A stretch of DNA of 64,000 nucleotides from Agrobacterium larrymoorei. GTDB lineage: Bacteria; Pseudomonadota; Alphaproteobacteria; Rhizobiales; Rhizobiaceae. The position numbers and the translations under genes were made by a program. Below are positions 1 to 10,998 of the stretch, in pieces (the stretch's first letter is position 1; each line of letters begins with the position of its first letter). The notes below the pieces were generated by a model that saw nothing but the letters and a program-made list of their open reading frames with translations, did not search any database and had not been told where the DNA came from. Location: contig NZ_CP039694.1 of NCBI RefSeq assembly GCF_005145045.1, positions 62,001-126,000 of the forward strand. Reading direction: 5' to 3'.

Positions 1-3000
1 GTCCCAGCCATCTCGGAAATCCGCCTCGCCCGGACGGCGGAAGATGCCGTTGGCGAGCTCGCCAGCGCCGATCATTATCCGGGCGATCTGGGCAGGATTG
101 CAGCGCATGGGTTGCGCGGTGGCCGGGTGCTGGAACCGGGCATCGGCACGGGCCTGTTTCCGGCATTGATGCCTGAAGAATATCGTGGCTCCTCCTATGT
201 CACCGGTATCGAGCTTGATCCTGTCATGACACGGATTGTCCGGCTTCTCCAGCCGAAGGCCCGGATCATCGAGGGCGATTTTGCCCGCACCGACCTTTCG
301 CATATCTATGACCTTGCCATCGGGAACCCGCCCTTTTCCGATCGTACTGTCCCTCCGACCGGCAATACCGCGCGCTTGGTCTGCGGCTGCATGACTATTT
401 CATTGCCCGGTCGATCGACCTGCTGAAGCCCGGTGCGTTCGCGGCCTTCGTGACCAGTTCCGGCACGATGGATAAGGCCGATATCACCGCCCGCGAGCAC
501 ATCGCCAAATCCGCCGACCTGATTGCGGCAATCCGTCTGCCTGAGGGCAGTTTCCGCCAGGATGCCGGCACGGATGTCGTGGTCGATATCCTGTTCTTCC
601 GCAAGCGCAAGGCGGGCGAGTCGGAGGGCGACCAGACCTGGCTCGACGTGGACGAGGTCCGTCCGGTCACTGAGGATGAGGGCGCGCTCCGTATCAATCG
701 CTGGTTCGTCCGTCATCCGGATCTCGTGCTCGGCGATCATGCCCTGATTTCCGGTCCCTTCGGCGAGACCTATACATGCCGGCCGCGTCCCGGCGTCGAT
801 CTCGAAATCGCATTGAACGGCGCGATCTCCCTTCTTCCGGAAGATCTTTATGACGGTGAATCGACCGTAATAGACATCGATCTGGAGGACGAACTCGGCG
901 ATATCGTTGACCTGCGTTCGACAGGGTCGAAGGTTCGCGAAGGCAGCTTCTTCATCGATAAAGTCCGCGGACTGATGCAGATGATAGACGGTGCCCCCGT
1001 GGCGATCACCGTGCGGAGGGGCCGCTCAGCCGACGGTGTGTCGGAAAAACATATCCGGATTGTTACCAAGCTAATTCCAATCCGCGATGCGGTGCGGGAG
1101 GTGCTGAAGGCTCAGGAGCAGGATCGGCCGTGGCGTGATCTGCAGGTGCGGCTGCGCATCGCCTGGTCGTCGTTCGTTCGCGACTTCGGTCCGATCAACC
1201 ATACGACCGTCTCGATTTCGGAAGACGCTGAGACTGGGGAGGTCAGGGAGACGCATCGCCGGCCGAACCTTCAGCCCTTTCTTGACGACCCCGATTGCTG
1301 GCTGGTTGCCTCGATCGAGGATTACGATCTCGAAGCAGATACTGCTCGTCCTGGTCCGATCTTCTCCGAACGGGTGATTGCGCCACCCGCACCGCCTGTT
1401 ATCGCCAGTCCGGCCGATGCGCTGGCCGTTGTTCTCAACGAGCGCGGCCACGTCGATGTCGACCACATTGCCGAACTGCTGCATCGGGATCCGGATGCAG
1501 TGATTGCCGATCTGGGCGATGCGATTTTCCGGAACCCGGCCGATGGCGCCTGGCAGACGTCGGACGCCTATCTCTCCGGACCGGTGCGCACGAAGCTTAC
1601 CGCGGCCATCGCAGCCGCCGACCTCGATCCGGCGTTCAAGCGCAATGTCAGCGCGTTGCAACAGGTGCAGCCCGCTGATCTTCGGCCGTCCGATATCACT
1701 GCCCGCCTCGGTGCGCCATGGATCCCGGCCTCGGATGTGGTCGCCTTCGTCAAGGAGACGATGAGCGCCGAGATCAAAATCCACCACATGGCGGAAATCG
1801 GATCGTGGACCGTGGAAGCCCGCCAGCTCGGCTATATCGCCGCCGGCACGTCGGAATGGGGAACGGATCGACGCCACGCTGGCGAGTTACTTGCTGACGC
1901 TTTGAACTCGCGCGTGCCGCAGATCTACGACACCTTCAAGGATACCGACGGCGAGCGCCGGGTGTTGAACGTGGTCGACACCGAAGCGGCCCGCGACATT
2001 CTTCAGAAAATCAGGACGGCCTTTCAGACCTGGATATGGACCGACCCGGATCGTACGGACCGTCTTGCGCGGGTCTATAATGATCGTTTCAACAATATCG
2101 CGCCGCGCAAATTCGACGGCAGCCATCTCCAACTTCCGGGCGCCTCAGGCGCCTTTACCTTGTATGGCCACCAGAAACGCGGCATCTGGAGGATCATCTC
2201 CTCTGGCTCGACCTATCTCGCCCATGCCGTTGGCGCCGGCAAGACGATGACCATGGCCGCCGCGATCATGGAACAGAAGCGGCTGGGATTGATTGCCAAG
2301 GCCATGCTGGTGGTTCCCGGCCATTGCCTGGCGCAGGCGGCACGAGAGTTTCTGGCGCTTTATCCCTCGGCCAACATCCTCGTCGCCGACGAGTCCAATT
2401 TTACCAAAGACAAGCGCGCCCGTTTCCTCAGCCGCGCGGCAACCGCCGTCTGGGATGCGATTATCGTCACCCACTCCGCCTTCAGGTTCATCGGCGTGCC
2501 CTCGGCTTTCGAGCAACAGATGATCCAGGACGAGTTGCAACTCTATGAGGATCTGCTGGTCAAGGCCGATGATGAGGACCGGGTATCCCGCAAACGGCTG
2601 GAGCGATTGAAGGAGGGATTGCAGGAACGGCTTGAGGCGCTGTCCACCCGCAAGGATGATCTCCTGACCATTTCCGAGATCGGCGTCGACCAGATTGTCG
2701 TCGATGAAGCCCAAGAGTTCAGAAAACTCTCGTTCGCCACCAACATGTCAACGCTGAAGGGCATCGACACGAACGGCTCGCAGAAGGCTTGGGATCTCTA
2801 TGTGAAGAGCCGCTATATCGAGACGAAGAATCCGGGGCGCTCTCTGGTACTGGCATCGGGGACTCCAATCACGAACACGCTCGGCGAGATGTTCTCCATC
2901 CAGCGCCTGCTCGGCCACGAGGCACTTCACGAGCGCGGTCTGCACGCGTTCGACGCCTGGGCCTCGAACTTTGGAGACGAGAAGACGGAGCTGGAGCTGC

Positions 3001-4649
3001 AGCCGTCCGGCAAATACAAGCCCGTCAGCCGGTTCGCGAGTTTCGTGAACGTGCCCGAACTGATCGCCATGTTCCGCGCCTTCGCCGACGTGGTGATGCC
3101 GCAGGACCTGCGGCAATTTGTGAAGGTGCCGGAGATCGCCACCGGCAAGCGGCAGATCCTGACTGCGGCTCCCACGACTGCGTTCAAGACCTATCAGCGC
3201 ATCCTCGAAACCCGCATCAAGGCGATCGAGCAGCGCGAGGGACCGGCGCAGCCTGGTGACGACATTCTTCTCTCGGTCATCACCGACGGCCGACATGCGG
3301 CGATCGATCTGCGGCTGGTCATGCCGGCCTTGGACGACGAGCCGGACAACAAGCTCAATCTGCTCGCCCGCAACGCGCACAGGATCTGGAAGGAAACGTC
3401 GGAGAACAGCTATCTCCGCCCCGACGGCAAGCCGTTCGAACTACCCGGCGCCGCGCAAATGATCTTCTCCGATCTCGGCACACTGAGCGTCGAGAAGACA
3501 CGCGGCTTCTCGGCCTATCGCTGGATCCGCGACGAACTGATCCGCATGGGCGTTCCCGCTTCGGAAATTGCCTTCATGCAGGATTTCAAAAAGACCGAGG
3601 CCAAGCAACGATTGTTCGGTGACGTCCGTGCCGGCAAGGTCCGTTTTTTGATCGGCAGTTCCGAGACGATGGGCACCGGCGTCAACGCGCAGCTACGCCT
3701 CAAAGCCCTGCATCATCTCGACGTGCCATGGCTTCCCTCGCAGATCGAGCAGCGGGAGGGACGGATCGTCCGTCAGGGCAACCAGCATGATGAGGTCGAT
3801 ATTTTCGCCTATGCCACACAAGGTTCGCTCGACGCCACCATGTGGCAGCAGAACGAGCGCAAGGCGCGGTTCATCGCCGCCGCGCTCTCTGGCGATACCT
3901 CGATCCGTCGGCTGGAAGACCTCACCGAAGGCCAGGCCAATCAGTTCGCCATGGCCAAAGCGATTGCCAGTGGTGACGAGCGGCTGATGCAAAAAGCAGG
4001 TCTCGAAGCCGATATCGCCCCGTTGGAACGGCTGCGGGCCGCCCATGAAGATGATCTTTTCGCCGTTCGTCGGCAGGTTCGGGACGCGGAGCGCGAGATC
4101 GAAACGGCGACCCGGCGTATAGCTGAGATCGGCCAGGATATCGAGCGGCTAGTTCCGACCACTGGCGATGCCTTCATCATGAGCGTGACGGGCACGCCAT
4201 ATCAGGAGCGCAAGGATGCCGGACGCGCGCTGATGAGGGAAATCCTCACCCTCGTCCAGCTGCAGCAGGAGGGCGAGGTTCATATTGCCAGCATCGGCGG
4301 CTTCGACCTCATCTATGAGGGCGAGAAGTTCGGACGCGGCGACAATAACCATTACCAGACGCTGCTGCAGCGCATCGGCGCGACCCAAGAGATCGAGCTT
4401 GCCGTAACGGTCACCTCGCTCGGCGCCGTCTCTCGCCTCGAACATGCGCTCGACGGGTTTGAGGCCGAGAGGGAGCGTTATCGTCAGAGGCTTGACGAAT
4501 ACCGCCGCAGGCTTGCATCCTATCAGTCACGCCAGGCAGGCGAATATGCCTTCGCCAACGAATTGGCGGACAAGCGCCGGCAATTGCGTGAGGTTGAGAA
4601 AACGCCTGCAAAATCAGCGCTTCAAGGTGCTGAGATCGCTCCTGCTTGA
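1..4649 (+). pseudogene. Frameshifted plasmid methylase/SNF2-type helicase giant protein (5' end outside window)
   Basis: The reading frame enters from the left edge and carries a SAM-dependent methylase motif I (VLEPGIGTG, near base 127) and the catalytic NPPF motif (near base 328). It then shifts frame around bases 345-356 and stays open to 4649. After the shift there is a helicase: Walker A GAGKT near base 2236, a DEAQ box near 2704, and a C-terminal QREGRIVRQGN motif VI-like stretch near 3748. This methylase-helicase fusion is common on rhizobial conjugative plasmids, but its role is not established. Restoring one base near 352 would join the two halves, because the third frame before 450 reads sensibly (RALGLRLHDYF). 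A one-base deletion or a sequencing error are both possible. A GTG at 450 could start the helicase part alone. Confidence 0.75.
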
Positions 4650-4660
4650 AGAGTTCCACT

Positions 4661-4698
4661 GAACCAATACGGCCGGTTATCGGGGGCCGTATTGGTTC
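4661..4698. terminator. 14-bp perfect hairpin after the helicase gene
   Basis: The arms 4661-4674 and 4685-4698 are perfectly complementary (GAACCAATACGGCC and its reverse complement) around a 10-base loop, 11 bases after the helicase stop. No T-run follows, so it is only a possible terminator or mRNA-stabilising stem. Confidence 0.45.
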
Positions 4699-4798
4699 GA
4701 CCTGCACGTCAGAGCCTCGGCGTCTCGGTGTTCGTGCACTAAAAGAAACTGGCCGCTAGCCAGCAATCTCTTGCAGGGGCCATCTTGCCCGGAGCTGG

Positions 4799-5671
4799 CT
4801 ACAGGACCTTTTTCAGGGCAGTAACAACGCCCTTATGAGGGAGATAGCCGATAATACTGTGAGCATTGCTCGTCTGATTATCCACGGTCCCATCATTTTC
4901 GATCCCTGCTGCAAACGTGTTCTCATCCAGATCTTTTCCAAGCGCCACGAGATCGGATGGATCGTAGAAATTGACCCAGCGTTTGACGAAAGATGGCTTG
5001 CGGCGCGGTGGGCCGAGCTTCTTCTTGAATGCGTCCAGTCCGAGCGGCGATCCCATGGTGATTAGCAATGGGATCTCGACACTTTTGCCCTGTGCTTCCA
5101 TCTCTCTCAAGAGTTTGAATGCGATAACTGTCCCGAGCGAATGGGTGATCAGAACTTGCGGATTTTTTTGCAGGTATGGACGCACAATGGCGTCGACCGC
5201 CGCTCCCGCTCCCGGCGCGGACAGATAGGTGTGGCCTTGTTTGACCACCCGTAGCAGGATCGATCCTTTCGCCGGAGATATCTTTTCAAGCGCACGGACC
5301 AGACCGACAATGCGCCGGCCAAAAAAAGTATCCATGGGAACGGCGTCGTTGCCCGCTTCCTCGAGTGCCGCTTCTATCTCTGCTTCCCCGCCGCCACTTT
5401 CAACGAGAGCCTCCTCCAACGCTGAGGCCAGGAACCTCATTTCCTCATCGTCACCGATATCGACCTCAGTGTCATCGGCGCCCATCCCGACAGCGGCTTT
5501 CGTCTTGCCGGTCGTCCAGTCGGCAAGAGTGGTGCCATAATAGGCCATATTGACAGTCGAGCCCTTGAGCAGGCCGGGCGCGACGCCGTGAAGGCTATCT
5601 GTCCATTTGTCAATAAGTTCTTGCTGCGTCGACCCTTCCTGGCCGATGCCGTGGATCATCAGGACGTTCAT
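4799..5671 (-). CDS. Alpha/beta-hydrolase (lipase-like) protein, partner of the caspase-like gene
   Basis: The 290-residue protein starts MNVLMIHGIGQEG, the N-terminal strand and oxyanion HG of alpha/beta hydrolases. It has a nucleophile elbow THSLGTV near residue 178 (pattern GxSxG-like with H-S-L-G). A lipase or esterase activity is likely by family, but the substrate is unknown. Its ATG overlaps the stop of the upstream caspase-like gene (ATGA), and a GGAGGGG ribosome-binding site precedes it, so the two are translationally coupled. No signal peptide is visible, so it should be cytoplasmic. A caspase-type protease coupled to a lipase-like protein suggests an effector pair, for example in defence. 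That is inference. Confidence 0.7.
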   Translation of the reverse strand: MNVLMIHGIGQEGSTQQELIDKWTDSLHGVAPGLLKGSTVNMAYYGTTLADWTTGKTKAAVGMGADDTEVDIGDDEEMRFLASALEEALVESGGGEAEIEAALEEAGNDAVPMDTFFGRRIVGLVRALEKISPAKGSILLRVVKQGHTYLSAPGAGAAVDAIVRPYLQKNPQVLITHSLGTVIAFKLLREMEAQGKSVEIPLLITMGSPLGLDAFKKKLGPPRRKPSFVKRWVNFYDPSDLVALGKDLDENTFAAGIENDGTVDNQTSNAHSIIGYLPHKGVVTALKKVL

Positions 5672-7431
5672 ATATTCCCCTCCATGTGGAATTTTCGGAT
5701 CAGGATCTCTGCGCCTTCCTTCTGGAACGACGAGAACTGCGATGGCAGCAGGAACGGGATGACGTCGCGCAGGCTGTCGGCTGCCGCCTCCTCCTCAGCT
5801 TCCGGATCATCGACGAACTGCCACCCCTGACGTAACCACGGCCAGAAACCAGCGATGTCGCCGCTTCGTGCGGGTGTCGCGCGCGTGACCCAATTTGGAA
5901 GACCGTCATTGTGGGCGGAATGTCGGCGCGCGACCACAGCCGGCACGTCTGCCCTATATCCTGATCTGGTTCGCTGGATCGGCAAAAGTCCCATAAACGC
6001 AATGTCGAACGGGATGGCCTGATCGTAGTGGCAGTAGAAGTAGGCCATGCGGCGTATGCTGTCGATATCGCCCCCATAGTCGTAGAGGTAGCTCGAAATC
6101 GCACCGACGACCGGGTTGACGTGCTTCATTTCGCGCAGGCCTGCCGCCAACTGATCGACCTGATCGGCCGCCAATTTGCCGAGTTGCAAATTGGCGATGA
6201 CATCAATCGAGTCTTCGATTTGGGGTTGGACTTCGATCCATCGGTTGACGCAGGTCCAGCCGATCAGACCACGCTTGTCACGGCTCAATACAGTGATCAG
6301 CTCGCGGTAGACCACGGCTGAGGCGACCACCCCATCGCGAAACTCAACGAGAACCTGAACCGCTGCGTCTTCCACGTTGACGCGATACTCGCTTGGACGC
6401 CCGGAACCGCCATTGCGCCGAGCAGTCGCCGTCGCCCAAATGCGCTTCGGTGTCTGACCCAGCACGACCAGATTTGTGCCATCGTCTAGGAAGGCCCTTC
6501 CAACCGAGAACCTGTTGCGAACGTACCTTTGTTTTTTTGCTGATTCCCAATTTTCCGATGTGGCGGAGGGATCGAAATCTTCGGGTAGCTTCGTCTTCCA
6601 TTCTGCGATGAGCTTATCCTGAGCTGGATCCTCGGGCGGCGCCGGCCATTGCGGGGGAGGTATATTGCCATTGGGCGACTTGCCGCGCTGGAAATAGACC
6701 GCATGTTCGCGGGGAATGCCGGTCAATACATCGGGCGAGCATTTCAGGCGATATCGCTCGCCGATTTCCCGCATGCGTGCCTGTGAGAAGAGGCCAAGGG
6801 ATTCGGGAATGACGCAATCAGGAAGGTACTTGTCGAACGCTTCGTCGCGGTGACCGCACAGACCTTCGAGTATGACGGTTGAGAAAATGCAGCGGGCAGG
6901 CGATCTCTGGTCACCCTTTAGCATAAACGCCTTCTCGCCATCCATGACTGCACTGAAGCGATCGAGTACGGGCGGAACGGCATCATAAGGTCCACGCGGA
7001 AGGACAGGGTCTTCCGCTATATCTGCCGTCTCAATGTCTGGAGGGAGCGATCTGCAGGCGTCGCTGAATATCGAGAGGCTCTTGATGCCGTGGCGGTAAA
7101 GTTGGCGTCTCAGCCTCTCAACCGAAATGCCCCGCATTTCCTGATACCAATCGCTCGGCAGCCAAACGTTTTGTTCGGCTCCGGTACGAAACCCGTGTCC
7201 CGCAAAATGCAGGATCAAGAGTTCCACCTCATCGTTTTGAGGCAACATTGCCAGCAGAGTTTTGCGGACACGAGATATTGTGACCGGCTTGTTTGCCTCG
7301 TCGGTGATCAGTTCGGTCGTAAAACCGGATTGTTGAGCCCAGTTGGCAAATTCATGAGCTACGGTGATCGCGCCAGGCAACGGGGTGAGTGGGGTCGAAC
7401 GCGACACCCCGATCGTCAGGCACAGTTTCAC
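5668..7431 (-). CDS. Caspase-family (peptidase C14) domain protein
   Basis: The first ~135 residues form a caspase-like domain: LCLTIGVS strand, catalytic His in HFAGHG (residue 79 of the chosen start) and catalytic Cys in SDACRS (Cys126). The remaining ~450 residues match no family I recognise. I chose the GTG at 7431 because it has a GGAGGGG ribosome-binding site six bases upstream and begins right at the first caspase strand; the open frame continues upstream to 7617. The product is 587 residues. It is the first gene of a two-gene operon with an alpha/beta hydrolase. Bacterial caspase-like proteases act in programmed-death and antiphage systems (known), but this pair's role is unproven. 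It interrupts the helicase-to-ParB backbone order. Confidence 0.75.
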   Translation of the reverse strand: MKLCLTIGVSRSTPLTPLPGAITVAHEFANWAQQSGFTTELITDEANKPVTISRVRKTLLAMLPQNDEVELLILHFAGHGFRTGAEQNVWLPSDWYQEMRGISVERLRRQLYRHGIKSLSIFSDACRSLPPDIETADIAEDPVLPRGPYDAVPPVLDRFSAVMDGEKAFMLKGDQRSPARCIFSTVILEGLCGHRDEAFDKYLPDCVIPESLGLFSQARMREIGERYRLKCSPDVLTGIPREHAVYFQRGKSPNGNIPPPQWPAPPEDPAQDKLIAEWKTKLPEDFDPSATSENWESAKKQRYVRNRFSVGRAFLDDGTNLVVLGQTPKRIWATATARRNGGSGRPSEYRVNVEDAAVQVLVEFRDGVVASAVVYRELITVLSRDKRGLIGWTCVNRWIEVQPQIEDSIDVIANLQLGKLAADQVDQLAAGLREMKHVNPVVGAISSYLYDYGGDIDSIRRMAYFYCHYDQAIPFDIAFMGLLPIQRTRSGYRADVPAVVARRHSAHNDGLPNWVTRATPARSGDIAGFWPWLRQGWQFVDDPEAEEEAAADSLRDVIPFLLPSQFSSFQKEGAEILIRKFHMEGNI

Positions 7432-7898
7432 GATGATCCCCTCCGTTAGCGCTTCCCCGAAAGGTATAGTACAAATTACGGGTGCAGTTTCAACTTGTTG
7501 ATAGGCGATCCGTTTCAAAACGGTCAAATTGCGTTTGCGTATCCCCGCGATAACTCCACCCGTCGAATTCGCAGAGCTCGGTGTGTCCTTCCTGTCTTCG
7601 AGATGCCACGCTGTCATCCCTAAACCCCGCTCACGAGAAAAGAGAGAGGAGGGACAAGAAAGGGAAACCCGCTCGCAGATCTGCCCTGCCAGCGCCGCTT
7701 TCGCTCAACCGCCCCCTCCTCAACCCTGCCCGTCGTTCTCGCAGGGCTCTGCCCCGCTCGCCCTGACGGTCAAGGCCGCTCGGGCGCAGTTGCACCGGCC
7801 CGTCCGCTCCGCGCTCCGCGAAGTGTCTTTGGAAGGAACTGAAGACGGATAAGAGCTGGCATAGGGCTGGCTCGGTAATCCCGGAAGGAGCCAATCTC
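7432..7898. other. Intergenic leader region of the ParB-like gene
   Basis: About 470 bases separate the divergent caspase-like and ParB-like genes. The left part is an open extension of the caspase frame without a good start. The right part is a long GC-rich leader ending in an AAGGAG ribosome-binding site just before the ATG at 7899. No additional gene is supported. Confidence 0.5.
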
Positions 7899-9701
7899 AT
7901 GCAGATCCTCAAACTCGACCCGCGCGCGCTGAAGGACAATCCTGACGACACCCGTCGCTCGAAGTCGTCTCCGCAATCCGACGCGCTGCTGCTTGCGACG
8001 GTGAAGGCGGTCGGAATCATCCAGCCACCGGTGATCTCCCCGGAAGTCGATGGCGGTAACGGCTACATCATCCAGGCCGGCCACCGCCGTGTGAAGCAGG
8101 CAATCGCCGCGGGACTGGAGGAAATCACCGTCCTCGTCGTCGAAGCGGCGAACGACAATGGCGCCATGCGTTCGATGGTGGAGAATATCGCGCGTGAACC
8201 ACTCAACCCCGTCGACCAATGGCGCGGCATCGAACGCCTCGTCGCTCTCGGCTGGACCGAGGAAGCGATCGGCGTGGCGCTGGCACTGCCGGTGCGCCAG
8301 ATCAGGAAGCTGCGGCTTCTGGCCAATGTGCTGCCGGCCATACTCGACCACATGGTACTGGGCGACATGCCGAACGAGCAGCAGCTCCGGACGATCGCCG
8401 CCGCCTCGCTCGACGAGCAGAAAGAAGTCTGGAAGGCGCACAAGCCGAAGAAGTCCGAGCGTGCCGACTGGTACACTATCTCTCGCGCACTCTCCAAGAC
8501 CCGCATGTTCGCCAAGGATGCGAGCTTCGGTAATGATCTCGCGAGCGCCTATGGCATCGAATGGGTCGAGGACCTGTTTGCGCCAGCTGACCAGGACAGC
8601 CGCTACACGACCAATGTCGAAGCGTTTCTGGGCGCACAGCAGGAATGGATGACGAGCAACCTTCCGAAGAAGGGTGCCATTATCGAGGTCAACAATTGGG
8701 GCCAGCCGGAGCTGCCGAAGAAGGCAGAGCGCGTTTACGGCAAGCCGTCGAAGTCCGACCATGTCGGCATGTATCTCGACCGTGATGGCAAGGTTCAGTC
8801 GGTCGCCTACCGGATGCCCGAGGATAAGAAGAATGTGAAAGGTGGCGCGTCCATGACGGGCGGAGCCGAGGACACCGATGCCGGTGCAATCGTCGACGCA
8901 CCGAAGTGCCGTCCGGACGTCACCCAGAAGGGCCAGGACATGATCGGCGACTTCCGTACCGACGCCCTGCACGAGGCGCTCGGCCGTGCACCGATCGAGG
9001 ACGACACGCTGTTGGCGTTGCTCGTCTTCGCCTTCGCCGGCCTGAATGTCCGCGTCGACTCCGGCGCTAACGACAGCGTGTTCGGGTCGAAGGGCTTCAA
9101 GCGCCATGCCGCCCGCCTCATCGGCGAAGACGGCAAGCTTGCGTTCAATCAGGAAACGCTGCGCGTGGCCGCACGCTCGATGCTCATCGACGTGCTGTCG
9201 TGCCGGCGGGGCATGTCGAACAGCGGGGTTGTTTCGCGGATCGCGGGTGACGCGATCGGAGCGGACGGCTTCCTGGCCAACATGGGCTCGGAAGACTTCC
9301 TGCTGTGCTTGTCTCGCCAGGCGATGGAAGGCGCGGCAAAGGATGCCAACGTTCTGCCGCGACAGAAGGTGCGAGAAACCCGCGCTGCTCTCGTCGACCA
9401 CTTCAGACAGGAACGCTTCGTGCATGAATCGGCGCTTTTCGCACCTGATCCACAGGACATCGTGGATCTGATCGAAAGCGGCGAGGTCTTGAGCGATGAC
9501 GACACTGCCGGCGATTCCGATCGTGCCGGCGGTGAGGAGGCTGGCGTCGGCGACACGGCATTTGATGAGCCGACGCTCGGTGGAGATGAAGATCTCGCCG
9601 CCCTGGAAGACAAGGCCGCCCTTTCGAACACTTCAGATCAGGCGCCCGAGGTCGTCGACGCTGATGAAGAGCAGGACGCGTACGGGATCGCCGCCGAGTA
9701 G
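7899..9701 (+). CDS. ParB/RepB-like nuclease-domain protein, plasmid backbone
   Basis: The 600-residue protein has an N-terminal ParB-type domain (residues ~1-95): the GHRRVKQAI box at about residue 56 is the ParB box II-like motif, followed by VENIAREPLNPVDQWRGIERL. An HTH-like segment follows (WTEEAIGVALALPVRQIRKLRLL). The C-terminal ~100 residues are highly acidic (Asp/Glu rich). Large ParB-like proteins of this kind are a standard part of rhizobial plasmid backbones and are distinct from RepB partition proteins; their exact role is unknown. The start has a clear AAGGAG site seven bases upstream. No repA-like gene is next to it. Confidence 0.8.
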   Translation: MQILKLDPRALKDNPDDTRRSKSSPQSDALLLATVKAVGIIQPPVISPEVDGGNGYIIQAGHRRVKQAIAAGLEEITVLVVEAANDNGAMRSMVENIAREPLNPVDQWRGIERLVALGWTEEAIGVALALPVRQIRKLRLLANVLPAILDHMVLGDMPNEQQLRTIAAASLDEQKEVWKAHKPKKSERADWYTISRALSKTRMFAKDASFGNDLASAYGIEWVEDLFAPADQDSRYTTNVEAFLGAQQEWMTSNLPKKGAIIEVNNWGQPELPKKAERVYGKPSKSDHVGMYLDRDGKVQSVAYRMPEDKKNVKGGASMTGGAEDTDAGAIVDAPKCRPDVTQKGQDMIGDFRTDALHEALGRAPIEDDTLLALLVFAFAGLNVRVDSGANDSVFGSKGFKRHAARLIGEDGKLAFNQETLRVAARSMLIDVLSCRRGMSNSGVVSRIAGDAIGADGFLANMGSEDFLLCLSRQAMEGAAKDANVLPRQKVRETRAALVDHFRQERFVHESALFAPDPQDIVDLIESGEVLSDDDTAGDSDRAGGEEAGVGDTAFDEPTLGGDEDLAALEDKAALSNTSDQAPEVVDADEEQDAYGIAAE

Positions 9702-9801
9702 CCGCAATCCTCACCGTCCTTCCGGATGAACATCCGCCGCCAGTGGTCTCCACCGGCAGCGGTTTCGCTTCCGCATCCCTCAAAATTGAAGGAGACTTCG
9801 T

Positions 9802-10275
9802 ATGAGTGCCCATATCGCATTTGTTGCCCCGATCGGCTCCATCCTTTCCTGGTCTGACGATCAGCCACGCCCACCGGAGCGCCATCGCAGGAAGCTCTCT
9901 GCATGGCAGGCCAACAACAGCAGCGGCCGGTTGATCTGCAAACACGATGAGCGTGGCGCCGGTAACACCATCCTGCCACCGAGCTTCACGTTGCATGAAG
10001 GCGACTATCGCGGCGGCGGTGTGATCGCCATCCGCGTCCATCGCACGTTCTCGCTGGAGACGAACCTGGTGTTCACCGTCGTCGAACGTCCGGCGCTCGG
10101 CAGTTGCCGTGTCTTAGACCGGCCCGGTGACCATGCCGAGCTCGTCCATCTCGCCGCGAGCAGGCAGGCGGCGGAACGATGGCTGACCAGCCATGGCTAT
10201 CCGTCCGCCGCGCTTGAGGATGTCACAGCCGATGAAATCGCCGCCGATGTCGTGGAAGGGAGGGCCGAGGCGTGA
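9802..10275 (+). CDS. Hypothetical backbone protein, 157 aa
   Basis: The frame starts with ATG after a good GAAGGAGA site and ends overlapping the next gene's GTG (GTGA). It has no motif I recognise, no signal peptide and no membrane segment. Conserved spacing with the ParB-like gene and the following small gene suggests an operon of plasmid housekeeping genes. Confidence 0.6.
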   Translation: MSAHIAFVAPIGSILSWSDDQPRPPERHRRKLSAWQANNSSGRLICKHDERGAGNTILPPSFTLHEGDYRGGGVIAIRVHRTFSLETNLVFTVVERPALGSCRVLDRPGDHAELVHLAASRQAAERWLTSHGYPSAALEDVTADEIAADVVEGRAEA

Positions 10276-10637
10276 ATTCTCCCCCCAATCGACAGATGGA
10301 ATTGCGCCGAATGGAAGACGCGCTGCGGCAAACGCGGCATCAGCTCGCGATAATCGAGCGCCAGATTACCGCCAGAATGACCGCCCTTATCCCGAGACTT
10401 TTGCAGCGCAGATCCTTCTACCGTGGTGGCAGGCCGCGCGAGTCGAAGGCCTTCCTGGCCCGCTACCGTTCGAATTTTGCCGCGATCACTGCAGAGCGTC
10501 AGCCGGAGATCGATGCCCTATCACGCAAACTCGCGCGTCAGGAGGCGGCAATCGCAGCATTGCACGGCCACGCGCCTCTGCCCTGCGGCTCTCATCGAGC
10601 CGAACTGACGGTGGGCGGAATCGATCGGAGATCCTGA
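10272..10637 (+). CDS. Hypothetical small basic protein, 121 aa
   Basis: The GTG start overlaps the upstream stop by four bases, indicating translational coupling. The protein begins with a predicted helix (ELRRMEDALRQTRHQLAIIERQI) that could be a coiled coil, followed by an Arg-rich segment. It is cytoplasmic and of unknown function. Confidence 0.55.
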   Translation: MNSPPNRQMELRRMEDALRQTRHQLAIIERQITARMTALIPRLLQRRSFYRGGRPRESKAFLARYRSNFAAITAERQPEIDALSRKLARQEAAIAALHGHAPLPCGSHRAELTVGGIDRRS

Positions 10638-10716
10638 ACGTGGGGTAGGGGCGGGCGGATCGACGAGATCCGGGTGCTTTCCACTCGTTCCTTTCTGGCT
10701 TCGGCATCCGGATCAG

Positions 10717-10963
10717 CCCCTTGGCCGTTCTGTCCTTCGGTTTCGTGGCGGTCTGAACCAGCGCCCGTCCGGTTCAAGGCCGCTTTGCGCCGCGGGGCGG
10801 CCGGTCGTGCCGCTCTCGGCAAAACAGCCATACGGACTTCGCAGGTCTGGGAGACCCGCTTGTCCGCATGACTGCTTCGCTCGATCTGGCCCGCCCGGAC
10901 CCTGAACCGCCCGGCTTGCGCCGGTTCTTGTCGACCGCATCGAAGGACAGAACGGCCAAGGGG
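10717..10963. repeat. Long inverted repeat upstream of a backbone gene
   Basis: A 23-base segment at 10717-10739 is exactly the reverse complement of 10941-10963. Complementarity continues imperfectly inward on both sides (TGGCGGTC...GAACC against GAACC...GCGGTC). The whole 360-base gap 10638-10998 therefore forms one long, branched hairpin and has no convincing gene. It lies just upstream of the gene at 10999 and could be a leader or regulatory structure. Confidence 0.65.
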
Positions 10964-10998
10964 CCGAACGCTTCGGACAAACCGAAAAGGAAACCATC

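Noticed and set aside
7770..9425. 551-codon minus-strand frame opposite the ParB-like gene
   Set aside because: It is the antisense shadow of a well-supported ParB-domain gene in GC-rich DNA.
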